This document shows positions 52,624 to 62,055 of a stretch of DNA of 64,000 bases, piece by piece. The stretch covers positions 270,154 through 334,153 of the forward strand of contig JAWKXO010000005.1 of the NCBI GenBank assembly GCA_041396985.1, in the 5' to 3' direction. Made by a program: the position numbers and the translations under genes. The DNA is from Emcibacteraceae bacterium (GTDB lineage: Bacteria > Pseudomonadota > Alphaproteobacteria > Sphingomonadales > Emcibacteraceae). A model generated the notes under the pieces. The model was given only the letters and a program-made list of their open reading frames with translations. It did no database searches and was not told where the DNA came from. The number at the start of each line of letters is the position of its first letter. Positions within the stretch are counted from its first letter, which is position 1.

Positions 52624-53973
52624 TTACTTCATTAAAACGAATTCTTCCGCCGATGACGGGTGCACCGCAACCGTATCGTCAAACTGCGCCTTGGTCGCAC
52701 CGACTTTAAGCGCAATGGCAATACCCTGTATAATTTCGGCACTGTCCGGTCCGATCATATGGGCACCGACAACCTTGTCAGTTTCCCCATCAACCAGCAA
52801 TTTAATCAGCGATCTTTCATCACGCCCGGCAAGGGTAAATTTCATCGATTTATATTCGCTGCGATAGACTTTTAAATCATCGCCATATTTTTCACGTGCT
52901 TCTTCTTCCGACAGGCCAACAGTGCCGATCGGCGGCTGGGAAAAAATCGCTGTCGGAATATTATCATAATTCACAAAAGTCGGCTTGTTGTTAAACTGGG
53001 TCGCGGCCAGTGCCGCCCCTTCCTTAATGGCAATCGGGGTCAGCTGCATTCCTCCGGTCACGTCACCAACCGCAAAAATATTATCAACATTGGTGCGGTA
53101 ATATTCATCAACGATAATGTCACCATTTTCTTTCATTTCCACACCAAGCTCTTCAAGCCCGATATTTCTGCTGTTGGCCTGCCGCCCGGTGGCATAAAGC
53201 ACACAGTCGGTGGCCATTTCATTACCATCGCTTAGTTTCAGAATATATTTGTCACCATTTTTAAGAATTTCGTCGACATCATGATGAATGCGGACATCAA
53301 TGCCTTTTTTAACCATTTCATCACGCAGCTTGGTACGGATTTCCAGATCAAAGCCGCGCAAAATTTCTTCCCCGCGATAAAGCAGCGATGTTTCAACGCC
53401 AAGCCCGTTAAAAATTCCGGCCATTTCAACAGCAATATAGCCGCCACCGACAACGGTGATTTTCTTTGGCAGCTCATCAAATTCAAATACCTCGTTGGAC
53501 GATATGGCATGCTCAATCCCCGGAATATCAGGGTATGACGGCCATGCCCCGGTCGCGATCAGAATTTTATCGGCGGTGACCGTCCGGCTGCCGCCCTCTT
53601 CAGTCAGTTCAATGGTATGGCGATCAAGCAGTTTTGCCCGTGCCCTGATGATCTCAACTTTATGATTATCAAGGTTCTTGCCATATAGCCCTTCAAGGCG
53701 GTCTATTTCCTTATCCTTATTGGCTTTTAAGGTTTTCCAGTTAAAATCATGACTGCCTTCCGACCAGCCGAACCCGACCGCATCGCGGAAATGGGACGAA
53801 TATTCGGACGCATAAACAAACAGCTTTTTAGGCACACATCCCCGGATTACACAGGTCCCACCAACACGGTAATCTTCGGCAAGGCCGACTTTTGCCCCAT
53901 ATGTTGCCGCCATCCGGCTTGCCCGAACCCCGCCGGAACCGGCCCCAATCACAAAGAAATCATAGTCATACAT
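52624..53973 (-). CDS. gor: Glutathione reductase
   Basis: This flavoenzyme uses NADPH to reduce glutathione disulfide. The 449-residue protein has the FAD motif FFVIGAGSGGVRASRMAA, the redox disulfide in GGTCVIRGCVPKKLFVYAS, the NADPH-binding GGGYIAVEMAGIFNGLG followed by basic residues (LLYRGEEILR), and the C-terminal catalytic TVAVHPSSAEEFV (His, Glu). The motif after Cys (CVIRGCVPKK) separates it from lipoamide dehydrogenase. Several window genes (gst, grxD) depend on glutathione. Confidence 0.96.
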   Translation of the reverse strand: MYDYDFFVIGAGSGGVRASRMAATYGAKVGLAEDYRVGGTCVIRGCVPKKLFVYASEYSSHFRDAVGFGWSEGSHDFNWKTLKANKDKEIDRLEGLYGKNLDNHKVEIIRARAKLLDRHTIELTEEGGSRTVTADKILIATGAWPSYPDIPGIEHAISSNEVFEFDELPKKITVVGGGYIAVEMAGIFNGLGVETSLLYRGEEILRGFDLEIRTKLRDEMVKKGIDVRIHHDVDEILKNGDKYILKLSDGNEMATDCVLYATGRQANSRNIGLEELGVEMKENGDIIVDEYYRTNVDNIFAVGDVTGGMQLTPIAIKEGAALAATQFNNKPTFVNYDNIPTAIFSQPPIGTVGLSEEEAREKYGDDLKVYRSEYKSMKFTLAGRDERSLIKLLVDGETDKVVGAHMIGPDSAEIIQGIAIALKVGATKAQFDDTVAVHPSSAEEFVLMK

Positions 53974-54115
53974 TTTAATTTGTCCTTAAATTTTCTTATT
54001 CATTAAAGTGGCGTTCTGAACCAAAAAGTCAAGCGGCGATCAGGATAAAATCAGAAATAGACATTAGCCCATTAATGATGATACTCATTTATAGGCAAAA
54101 TAAGGGGAAGAAATA

Positions 54116-55963
54116 ATGAAAAAAGTGATCGGATATTTATCCATTATCATGATGTTGGCGGCACTCTCGCAAACTTCACTGGCAGCGGAAAGCTATGATT
54201 TAAAAGCAAATTATCAAAAAGCCGAATATGATATTCCGATGCGGGACGGCATCAAACTTCACACGGTTGTCTATACCCCGCGCGATCAATCGGTAAGTTA
54301 TCCGATCATGTTACTGCGCACCCCCTATTCCGCCGGGCCATATGGGGATGAGTATATAAAGGCAACATCCCTTGCCCCCCATATTGATATGGTTCGGGAC
54401 GGCTATATTTTCGTCACGCAGGATGCCCGTGGCACCTATATGTCCGAAGGGGTTTTTTCCGATATTCGCCCCTTAAGCGAAGTGCCGGGTGAAGCCGATG
54501 AAAGCACCGATAATTATGACACCATCGACTGGTTGATCAAGAATATTGAAAATAACAACGGCCGCGTCGGCCAGTGGGGTATTTCCCACCCCGGCTGGTT
54601 CGCAGTCATGGGGATGATTAACCCCCATCCGGCGTTAAAGGCGGTCTCGCCGCAGGCAACGACGGGTGATCCGTTCATTGGCGACGATTCCCACCGTAAC
54701 GGCATTAACCGGTTGATGGCCCGCATGGCGTGGAGCCACGGTATGATCGAAGCCACCGCCGCCGACCGTCATGACCCGAATAAAAAAATTGTAAAGCCTG
54801 ATTACGGCACCAACTGGGGTTATGAATTTTTCCTGAACTCTGGCCCGCTTGATAAAATTAATGAAACCTATTTTGACGGGCAGCTCACCAGCGTATGGCA
54901 GGATGTGATCGACCACCCCAATTATGATGAGCATTACCAGCGCCGCAATATGCCAAAACTGATGAATGATATCACCCTGCCGGCCCTTTTTGTCATGGGT
55001 TGGTTTGATGCACCGGACCCTTATGGCACCATTGCCACTTACCACGCGATTGAGGAAAAAAATCCCCAAAATAAAACCACCCTTGTCGCCGGTCCGTGGG
55101 TGCATGGCGGCTGGCGCAGCGGTGACGGCTCAAAATTAGGCGACATTAAGTTTGGTTCACAAACGTCTGATTTTTATAATAAAAATATGCTTATGCCGTT
55201 TTTTGAATATTACTTAAAAGACAAGGGCGACTATAAACCGAACGAAGCCTATATGTTTGAAACAGGCGGCAATAAATGGCATAAATTTGCTGAATGGCCG
55301 CCAAAAAATATGAAGGAAAAAGCCTTATATCTTACCGACAATTTCAAGCTTTCCTTTGAGCCACCAAAAAAAGACGGTGCCGACAGCTATTTGAATGACC
55401 CCAATAAACCCGTGCCCTATTCAACCAAAATCGAATTCGGCTATGCCCTGGGCGAATACCGGATCGAAGATCAGCGGATGCAGTCAACCCGCGGCGATGT
55501 GCTGACCTATCAGACTGATGTGCTGGAAAATGACATCACCATTGCCGGGCCGGTACTGGCTAGACTGGTGACTGAAACCACCGGCACCGATGCCGACTGG
55601 TTTGTTAAAATCATTGATGTTTTTCCAAATAGCGGCGAAAACCCGGGGTATCAGATGCTGGTCGGCGCCGAGGGGATGCGGGCGAAATATAGAAACAGCC
55701 TATCAGACCCCGAACCGGTAACGCCAAATGCGCCGACCGATATAAATTTTGAAATCCGTGATAAATTCCACACTTTTAAAAAAGGCCACAAAATCATGAT
55801 CCAGGTCCACAGCACCTGGTTCCCCATTTATGACAGAAACCCGGGGCAGTTCATGAATATCTATACCGCGGACAAGGACGACTACCTTAAAACCACGCAA
55901 ACCGTCATCCGTAGCAAAGCCGCCCCGTCACGGGTGATTTTGCCGATTTTAGAGAGCCAATGA
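54116..55963 (+). CDS. Exported CocE/NonD family hydrolase
   Basis: The 615-residue protein has a signal peptide (IGYLSIIMMLAALSQTSLAAES) and an alpha/beta-hydrolase fold of the Xaa-Pro dipeptidyl-peptidase/cocaine esterase class: YDIPMRDGIKLHTVVYTPR, TQDARGTYMSEGVF, the nucleophile Ser in GQWGISHPGWFAV, the acid Asp region MGWFDAPDPYGT and the His in AGPWVHGGW. A C-terminal jelly-roll domain follows. It should cleave an ester or amide in the periplasm. It overlaps the flavodoxin-like gene by 4 bp (ATGA). Confidence 0.92.
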   Translation: MKKVIGYLSIIMMLAALSQTSLAAESYDLKANYQKAEYDIPMRDGIKLHTVVYTPRDQSVSYPIMLLRTPYSAGPYGDEYIKATSLAPHIDMVRDGYIFVTQDARGTYMSEGVFSDIRPLSEVPGEADESTDNYDTIDWLIKNIENNNGRVGQWGISHPGWFAVMGMINPHPALKAVSPQATTGDPFIGDDSHRNGINRLMARMAWSHGMIEATAADRHDPNKKIVKPDYGTNWGYEFFLNSGPLDKINETYFDGQLTSVWQDVIDHPNYDEHYQRRNMPKLMNDITLPALFVMGWFDAPDPYGTIATYHAIEEKNPQNKTTLVAGPWVHGGWRSGDGSKLGDIKFGSQTSDFYNKNMLMPFFEYYLKDKGDYKPNEAYMFETGGNKWHKFAEWPPKNMKEKALYLTDNFKLSFEPPKKDGADSYLNDPNKPVPYSTKIEFGYALGEYRIEDQRMQSTRGDVLTYQTDVLENDITIAGPVLARLVTETTGTDADWFVKIIDVFPNSGENPGYQMLVGAEGMRAKYRNSLSDPEPVTPNAPTDINFEIRDKFHTFKKGHKIMIQVHSTWFPIYDRNPGQFMNIYTADKDDYLKTTQTVIRSKAAPSRVILPILESQ

Positions 55964-56502
55964 ATAAGATCCTGATCATTTATGCCCATGAACATCATGA
56001 TAGCTCCACCATCAACAAAGCCATGGTTGATGCGGCCCTCGGTATGGACGGGATCACCTTCATTGATCTTTATCGGCTTTACCCCGACTTTAAAATCGAT
56101 GCTGAGGCGGAAATAGACAGGCTTTTTGACCATGACATCATTATTTTCCAGTTCCCCATGCACTGGTTTTCCACCCCCGCGTTGCTTAAGGAATATCAGG
56201 ATAAAGTGATCCTTTCCAAACATGCCTACGCGCCGGAGGGAAAGGCATTTACCGGGAAATATTTCCTCTGCGCCACCTCCACCGGGGCGGGGCTTGATAA
56301 ATTCGGCCCCGGAAACCGTAACAATTACACGGTTGATGAATTTTTAAGATCGGTTGAGCAAACCATGCGTGCTACCGGCATGACCGTGCTGCCCCCTTAT
56401 GTGATATACGGTGCCCGCTTTGCAATCGGCGAAGGCCGCCTTGAACCCCATATCAATGGCTGGATCACATTGCTTGAAAAACTTCGGGCTGGGAAGAATT
56501 AA
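55960..56502 (+). CDS. NAD(P)H:quinone oxidoreductase, flavodoxin fold
   Basis: The 180-residue protein matches the KefF/YwrO/DT-diaphorase group: KILIIYAHEHHDSSTINKAM (FMN phosphate loop), IIIFQFPMHWFSTPALLKEY and DKVILSKHAYAPEGKA, and the GKYFLCATSTGAGLDKFG loop. Such enzymes reduce quinones or electrophiles in the cytosol. Start ATG overlaps the stop of the exported hydrolase gene (ATGA), so the two are translationally coupled even though one product is exported. It is convergent with the NTF2-like gene. Confidence 0.9.
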   Translation: MNKILIIYAHEHHDSSTINKAMVDAALGMDGITFIDLYRLYPDFKIDAEAEIDRLFDHDIIIFQFPMHWFSTPALLKEYQDKVILSKHAYAPEGKAFTGKYFLCATSTGAGLDKFGPGNRNNYTVDEFLRSVEQTMRATGMTVLPPYVIYGARFAIGEGRLEPHINGWITLLEKLRAGKN

Positions 56503-56547
56503 TCAGACTGACGCGACTGATATATAAGGACAAAAACAGCATAACAC

Positions 56548-56919
56548 TCACTCCGTTTGCACGGTACCCTGATGAAAATAGATTTTCCATTTTTCATTTT
56601 TATACCGCCAGACTGATGACCGCAATGTCGAGCGTAGGATGACCCCATTCGCGTCTTTGCTGACACATTTATAGCGGACCAGTGCCGCATCCGGACTAAG
56701 CATTTTCACAGAAAAATCGCTTGTGTGAAACCTGATCGGCGGATTATCGGATTGAGCGGTCAAAGCCTCAATAATTTCATTTTTGGTCCAGCTTCTGCCC
56801 GAGCTGCCAAATTCCGTAAAATCATCCGCAAGCAAAGCATCTAGCTGCGTTTTTGAAGCCCGTGTTTCCGACTGCAGCAACAGTTTTTCAAGCACCTCAA
56901 TGCGCTTTTCAGGGTTCAT
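56548..56919 (-). CDS. NTF2-like/DUF4440 family protein
   Basis: The 123-residue protein has a cone-shaped NTF2-like fold: LDALLADDFTEFGSSGRSW, TKNEIIEALTAQ, VKMLSPDAALVRYKCVS, SSVWRYKNEKWKIYFHQGT. DUF4440 proteins bind small molecules or act as simple enzymes; this one has no assigned role. It lies downstream of glmS on the same strand with a small AT-only inverted repeat between them. Confidence 0.85.
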   Translation of the reverse strand: MNPEKRIEVLEKLLLQSETRASKTQLDALLADDFTEFGSSGRSWTKNEIIEALTAQSDNPPIRFHTSDFSVKMLSPDAALVRYKCVSKDANGVILRSTLRSSVWRYKNEKWKIYFHQGTVQTE

Positions 56920-56930
56920 AACTGAAATCC

Positions 56931-56951
56931 TTAAATTATCAGATAATTTAA
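56931..56951. repeat. AT-only inverted repeat between glmS and the NTF2-like gene
   Basis: TTAAATTAT and ATAATTTAA are perfect 9-base arms around a 3-base centre. It lies 11 bp past the glmS stop. It is too weak to be a sure terminator, but it may reduce read-through. Confidence 0.4.
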
Positions 56952-56961
56952 AAGATATAAA

Positions 56962-58803
56962 TTATTCCACCGTCACCGACTTGGCAAGGTTTCGTGGCTG
57001 ATCAACGTCGGTGCCTTTGGCAACAGCGACATGATAGCTTAGTAGCTGCACCGGAATCGCGTGAAGCAGCGGCGTCACGAATTCATCGAGCATGGGAAGC
57101 GCCACCGTGGCAATGGCGGACCCGCCGTCGGCTTTTGCCCCTTCAAGATCGGTGAAGAAATAAACCTGGCCTTTACGGGCGATCACTTCCTGCATGTTAG
57201 AAACGGTTTTTTCATAAAGACGTCCGCTTGGCGCAATGACAATAATCGGTACATCCTTGTCAATCAGCGCGATCGGGCCATGTTTCATTTCCCCGGCGGC
57301 GTAGCCTTCGGCATGGATATAGGATATTTCCTTAAGTTTCAACGCGCCTTCCATGGCAATCGGATATTCAAGGCCGCGGCCAAGATAAATCACATCGCGG
57401 GCTTTCGCCACGTCCTCAGCCATTTTCTGGATGGCATCATCATGATTTAAGACTTCTGCCATACGGGCCGGCACTTCGGAAAGGGCGACACAAAGCCGTG
57501 CTTCCTCGTCCTCGTCAATGGTGCCGCGCGCTTTGGCATGGGCAATCGCCAGACAGGCCAATACCGCCAGCTGACAGGTAAAGGCCTTGGTTGAGGCAAC
57601 CCCCACTTCCGGCCCGGCATGGGTATGGAGAACAAAATCGCTTTCCCGTTCCATCGAGCTTTGCGCCACATTAAGGATCGATAAAATATGCTGACCCTGT
57701 GACTTGGCATAACGAAGTGCTGCAAGTGTATCGGCGGTTTCGCCCGACTGTGAAATAAAAATGGAAAGGCCACCATTCGGCATCACCGGTTCGCGGTAAC
57801 GGAATTCGGACGCAATATCCACATCAACATTGATGCGGCCAACCTGTTCCAGCCAGTATTTTGCCACCATGGCGGCATAGAATGATGTACCGCAGGCAAT
57901 GATCGTCACCCGGTCAACCGCCGACAGATCAAAGGGCATATTGGTGATTTTGACCCGGCCGTTTAAGGGATCAATCAGTGACCCCAGTGTCTGGCCCACC
58001 ACCATTGGCTGTTCATATATTTCCTTCATCATGAAATGTTTGTAATTGCCCTTGTCGATATTGCCGCTGGCCGCATCAACAGTGTGGATTTCGCGGTCCA
58101 CCGGTTCACCCGACGCATTATAAACCTGCACTGTCGTGCGGGTGATTTCGACCCTGTCCCCTTCATCAAGATAGGAAATCCGGTTGGTCAGGTGCGATAA
58201 TGCAATCGCGTCAGAGCCCAGATACATTTCGTGGCCTTCATTTTCATCCGTACCATAGCCCAGCACAAGCGGGCTGCCGCGCCGCGCGCCGATCATCAGG
58301 TTTTCCTGGCCTTCAAAAATTATCGCCAGCGCAAAGGCCCCTTCCAGTTCGGAAAGTGCCGCTTTGGCCGCATCACGGGCGCTTAAACCCTGATCAATGA
58401 AATCGGTAATCAGGTGAACAATGGTTTCCGTGTCCGTTTCAGTCATGAAATTATGACCACGGGCGCTGAGGCGTTCACGAAGTTCGCGGAAATTTTCAAT
58501 AATACCGTTATGAACCACTGCCACTTTCTCGGACGCATGGGGGTGGGCATTTCTGACCGTTGGTTCACCATGGGTGGCCCAACGGGTATGACCGATGCCG
58601 ACATGGCCGGGTAGTTCATGACGGTCAAGTTCATTTTCAAGATTGATCAGCTTACCTTCCGCCCGGCGGCGGTCAATGGTTCTTCCATTAAAAAGCGTTG
58701 CCACACCGGCACTGTCATAGCCGCGATATTCCAGCCGGCGAAGTCCTTCAACAATTCGCCTTGCCACATCCTGTTCACTGATAATTCCAATAATTCCACA
58801 CAT
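56962..58803 (-). CDS. glmS: Glucosamine-6-phosphate synthase (isomerizing)
   Basis: This enzyme makes glucosamine 6-phosphate from fructose 6-phosphate and glutamine for cell-wall synthesis. The 613-residue protein starts MCGIIGIISEQ with the catalytic Cys next to Met, has the glutaminase motifs YRGYDSAGVA, GHTRWATHG and HNGIIEN, and two SIS domains (ACGTSFYAAMVAKYW, SQSGETADTLAALR, EVGVASTKAFTCQ) ending PRNLAKSVTVE. All expected catalytic residues are present. It lies 14 bp after glmU, so amino-sugar synthesis genes form one unit. Confidence 0.98.
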   Translation of the reverse strand: MCGIIGIISEQDVARRIVEGLRRLEYRGYDSAGVATLFNGRTIDRRRAEGKLINLENELDRHELPGHVGIGHTRWATHGEPTVRNAHPHASEKVAVVHNGIIENFRELRERLSARGHNFMTETDTETIVHLITDFIDQGLSARDAAKAALSELEGAFALAIIFEGQENLMIGARRGSPLVLGYGTDENEGHEMYLGSDAIALSHLTNRISYLDEGDRVEITRTTVQVYNASGEPVDREIHTVDAASGNIDKGNYKHFMMKEIYEQPMVVGQTLGSLIDPLNGRVKITNMPFDLSAVDRVTIIACGTSFYAAMVAKYWLEQVGRINVDVDIASEFRYREPVMPNGGLSIFISQSGETADTLAALRYAKSQGQHILSILNVAQSSMERESDFVLHTHAGPEVGVASTKAFTCQLAVLACLAIAHAKARGTIDEDEEARLCVALSEVPARMAEVLNHDDAIQKMAEDVAKARDVIYLGRGLEYPIAMEGALKLKEISYIHAEGYAAGEMKHGPIALIDKDVPIIVIAPSGRLYEKTVSNMQEVIARKGQVYFFTDLEGAKADGGSAIATVALPMLDEFVTPLLHAIPVQLLSYHVAVAKGTDVDQPRNLAKSVTVE

Positions 58804-58817
58804 TGACAGTTACCCTG

Positions 58818-60164
58818 TTATACCATTTTCTTTGCTTTTTTATCTGTTCTGAATTTGGCGGCCCAGCCGCCAAGCTGCTTTTGTTTGCCACGGGCAATCG
58901 CCAGCGCATCACCCTCAACCGCGAAGGTAATAACACTACCCGCCCCGACAATGGCCCCGTCACCGATGGTGACCGGTGCGACCAGCGCCGTGTTTGAGCC
59001 GATAAAGGCCCCTTCACCGATATCCGTATGATATTTGAAATAACCGTCATAGTTACAGGTGATGGTTCCGGCACCGATATTGGCGTTTTTTCCGATCCGC
59101 GCGTCCCCGATATAGCTTAGATGGCTGACCTTTGCCCCGTCTTCTACGCTGGCCTTTTTAATTTCAACGAAATTGCCGACCTTAACCCCTTCGCCAAGCA
59201 CTGCCGCCGGACGAAGCCTGACAAACGGCCCCACTGTTGATCCCGCACCGATGATTGCCCCTTCAATATGGCTGAAGGCTTTAATGGTGACATTACCCGC
59301 AATTTTTGTGCCCGGGCCGAATACCACATTAGGCTCAACCGTCACATCCTGTCCGATGAGTGTATCATGGCTGAAATAAACGGTTTTCGGATCCTTAAGG
59401 CTAACCCCTTCATCCATGAAATACTGGCGGAGTTCATTTTGGAAGACCTCTTCCGCCTCGGCCAGTTCACTGCGGCTGTTAATGCCCATGACTTCCTGTT
59501 CGTCCGCTTCCACCACGGCGCAGCCAAGACCCATTTTATTGGCAATTTCACCCACGTCCGTCAGGTAATATTCTTTCGCGGCATTGTCATTTTTAAGACT
59601 GTCCAGCAGGGTAAACATATGCTCCCCGCTTAAGGCCATAATACCGCTGTTGCAAAGTTTTATGGCCCGCTCGTCTTCCGATGCGTCCTTATATTCGATA
59701 ATGGCGTCAAGATGGCCGTCAGCATCCAGTTTCAACCGGCCATAGGCTTTGGCGTCCGCCGGTGTAAAGCCAAGAACGACAACCGCAACACCGCTTTTTT
59801 GCCGTGTTTCAATCATTTTCTGCATGGTGGCCGTGGTCAGCAATGGCACATCACCATATAAAATAAGCACGTCGCCCTTAAACCCGGCGAGTTGATCCCT
59901 TGTCATCTGTACCGCATGCCCGGTACCAAGCTGTGGTTCCTGCACGGCGATTTCAGCCTGTGTTCCCACGGACGCTTCAACCTGCTCCTTTCCGGCACCC
60001 ACCACAATCACTTTACGGGTCGGATTAAGCGGCTCGGCACTCGCGAGCAAGTGATGAAGCATGGGCCGTCCGCCAAGCGGATGCAGCACTTTATGCAATG
60101 AGGATTTCATCCGCGTGCCTTTTCCGGCGGCGAGTATAACGAGAGCAAGTTCAGATTTAGCCAT
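58818..60164 (-). CDS. glmU: Bifunctional GlmU (UDP-GlcNAc synthesis)
   Basis: GlmU acetylates glucosamine 1-phosphate and then transfers UMP to give UDP-GlcNAc. The 448-residue protein has the uridyltransferase domain (VILAAGKGTRMKSSLHKVLH, GDVPLLT, GTGHAVQ) and a C-terminal left-handed beta-helix acetyltransferase (RLRPAAVLGEGVKVGNFVEI, SHLSYIGDARIGKNANIGAG, TITCNYDGYFKYHTDIGEGA). Both domains are complete. It is divergent from gph and the first gene of the glmU-glmS unit. Confidence 0.98.
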   Translation of the reverse strand: MAKSELALVILAAGKGTRMKSSLHKVLHPLGGRPMLHHLLASAEPLNPTRKVIVVGAGKEQVEASVGTQAEIAVQEPQLGTGHAVQMTRDQLAGFKGDVLILYGDVPLLTTATMQKMIETRQKSGVAVVVLGFTPADAKAYGRLKLDADGHLDAIIEYKDASEDERAIKLCNSGIMALSGEHMFTLLDSLKNDNAAKEYYLTDVGEIANKMGLGCAVVEADEQEVMGINSRSELAEAEEVFQNELRQYFMDEGVSLKDPKTVYFSHDTLIGQDVTVEPNVVFGPGTKIAGNVTIKAFSHIEGAIIGAGSTVGPFVRLRPAAVLGEGVKVGNFVEIKKASVEDGAKVSHLSYIGDARIGKNANIGAGTITCNYDGYFKYHTDIGEGAFIGSNTALVAPVTIGDGAIVGAGSVITFAVEGDALAIARGKQKQLGGWAAKFRTDKKAKKMV

Positions 60165-60305
60165 GTTTTTTATTATTTCCTGTTATTTTTTTTGTACTCT
60201 GACTATTAATTGGGTCAACATAATGTCATAAGATTAATCAATACTGAATAACTAACCCTTTTTTACTACAGATGCTTTAAATATATATTAAAAACGGCCT
60301 AATAA

Positions 60306-60989
60306 ATGCTTAAAAATAAACCGAGCGCCATCCTCTTCGATCTTGATGGCACCATCGCCGATAGTGCCATTGACCTTGCTGCTACTTTAAACCACATGCT
60401 TAAAAATAACGGACGGGCCGAAATTGACCCCGCCGACGTCCGCAATATGGTCGGCGAAGGGGCAAAAGCGCTTATCATCAAAGGCTTCAGCCATAGTGGC
60501 GACCGGCCGTCAGACGCAGAAGTAGACATCCTATTTGATCAGTATCTTGACTATTATCGGGCCCATATTGCCGATTATACCACATTATTCCCTGGTGTGG
60601 TTGAATTGCTTAATTCACTCAAAAATCAGGATATTCCGATGGCGATCTGCACCAATAAAAACGAGGTGCTGACCCGTGAGCTGCTTGAAAAGCTGGATAT
60701 TGATCATTTATTCGCGGCCGTAACCTGCGGTGACAGTTTTGAATTTAAAAAGCCGGACCCAAGGCATCTTTTTGCCACGTGCGATCTGATGAATGTGGAT
60801 CCTAAAGATGCCATTATGGTTGGTGACAGCATTAATGATATCGCCGCCGGGCGCGATGCCAAAATGCTCACCGTCGGGGTTTCCTTCGGCTATACCAGAA
60901 TTCCGGTCCGCGAGTTGGGCCCGGATATTGTCATTGATCATTTTGATGATTTTTTTGCTGCGGTGAATGACTTTAACCGCCCATACTGA
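60306..60989 (+). CDS. gph: Phosphoglycolate phosphatase (HAD family)
   Basis: The 227-residue HAD hydrolase has AILFDLDGTIADSAIDLAAT (motif I, nucleophile and acid Asp), AICTNKNE (motif II, Thr), the Lys in FEFKKPDPRHL (motif III) and IMVGDSINDIAAGRDA (motif IV), with a helical cap. This pattern and the NHMLKNNGR...VRNMVGEGAKALI cap segment fit Gph, which removes phosphoglycolate from DNA repair or photorespiration. Related HADs are hard to exclude. The last 17 bp overlap the end of the convergent nucleotidyltransferase gene. Confidence 0.88.
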   Translation: MLKNKPSAILFDLDGTIADSAIDLAATLNHMLKNNGRAEIDPADVRNMVGEGAKALIIKGFSHSGDRPSDAEVDILFDQYLDYYRAHIADYTTLFPGVVELLNSLKNQDIPMAICTNKNEVLTRELLEKLDIDHLFAAVTCGDSFEFKKPDPRHLFATCDLMNVDPKDAIMVGDSINDIAAGRDAKMLTVGVSFGYTRIPVRELGPDIVIDHFDDFFAAVNDFNRPY

Positions 60990-62055
60990 AGCGACGGAAA
61001 AATTTAATCGTCAGATGTCGGGTAAGCAGCAGCGGCGGCATCCTTAACCAGTGGGAACGGATATAAAGCCCGTTTGCCGCAACCCAGCGGGCAAAGCCCG
61101 TTGCCCCGAATGAAGGTGAAATAACCCCCGGCACCATCCAGTCCATGATTTTGCGCACAATTGGGTTCGGACCAAATGGCCTGATATCCGACATCACGGC
61201 TTCCGGAATTTCGGTTCCCATGATAATTTGCGTGTATCTCAGCGCATAATAAAGCGCCCGGGTCAGGCCAAGCTCAATTGCCCGTGGCACCAGTTTGTCC
61301 CAGAAGCCGGCAATTTTGCCAAATTCATTCAGCATATCATGTTGCTCGAGCAGGTTTCTTAGGCTTGAACGCACTTCCCCGTCCTGAAACTGATGCACGA
61401 CGCTGTGCAGGATAATATCCACATCGGAAAAAACATAAAACCCGCTTTTGCTTTTTATCGCGTCCGCGATCAGCTTTGACATATCAGGTGAAACCCGGCT
61501 GGTCACAGGCAGGATACTGTGATGAACATCAATACTGATCCGCCTGTCCGGATGCACCATTGGCGGCAGTTCATGGGCATATTCACGGTAAAATTTCTGG
61601 TCATAATCATTATCAAGCTGGTGCTGCCATCCGGCGGCAATGAATTTTTCCTCGACCCAGTCAATTCGCTTTTTCGGCACCAGAACATCAAGATCAACGC
61701 TGATGCGCCCGCGCGTGCAGCTTAAATCTTTATCAAGATAGGCTGCCCCCTTAAGCAGGATGACTTTTTCATCACTGCCTTTTAAAGCGCGCATGACCCT
61801 GTTCATTTCCCAGCGGATCATCCTAGCCGATGAAAGACTGTTATAGGTAAAAGATTTAAAAAGGTTTTGAACTTTTGCGGGCAGCAGATCAATTATCTTT
61901 AAACTTTCCGCATCTGCCGCCAGGCGCCCGGCCAGGTTGGATATTCTCGCCTCACGAAGAAGGGCGTTCCATTCACTGGCATCCAAAGACGTCATCAGTT
62001 CCGGATTTTTAAGCACACGGATCAGAATATTTTTATCGGTGATTACTTTAGCCAT
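60973..62055 (-). CDS. Nucleotidyltransferase family protein of the HprK-PqqD cassette
   Basis: The 360-residue protein matches the uncharacterised nucleotidyltransferase family (NTP_transf_5): VILLKGAAYLDKDLSCTRGR, ISVDLDVLVPKKRIDWVEEK (two metal-ligand Asp residues), HELPPMVHPDRRISIDVHHS (third Asp). It should transfer a nucleotide or similar group. ATG 62055 overlaps the kinase stop by 8 bp (ATGGCTAA); a longer frame from 62202 would lie inside the kinase gene. It is the last gene of the cassette. Its target is unknown; by context it may modify the exported protein encoded upstream or its phosphorylated form. Confidence 0.85.
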   Translation of the reverse strand: MAKVITDKNILIRVLKNPELMTSLDASEWNALLREARISNLAGRLAADAESLKIIDLLPAKVQNLFKSFTYNSLSSARMIRWEMNRVMRALKGSDEKVILLKGAAYLDKDLSCTRGRISVDLDVLVPKKRIDWVEEKFIAAGWQHQLDNDYDQKFYREYAHELPPMVHPDRRISIDVHHSILPVTSRVSPDMSKLIADAIKSKSGFYVFSDVDIILHSVVHQFQDGEVRSSLRNLLEQHDMLNEFGKIAGFWDKLVPRAIELGLTRALYYALRYTQIIMGTEIPEAVMSDIRPFGPNPIVRKIMDWMVPGVISPSFGATGFARWVAANGLYIRSHWLRMPPLLLTRHLTIKFFRRFSMGG

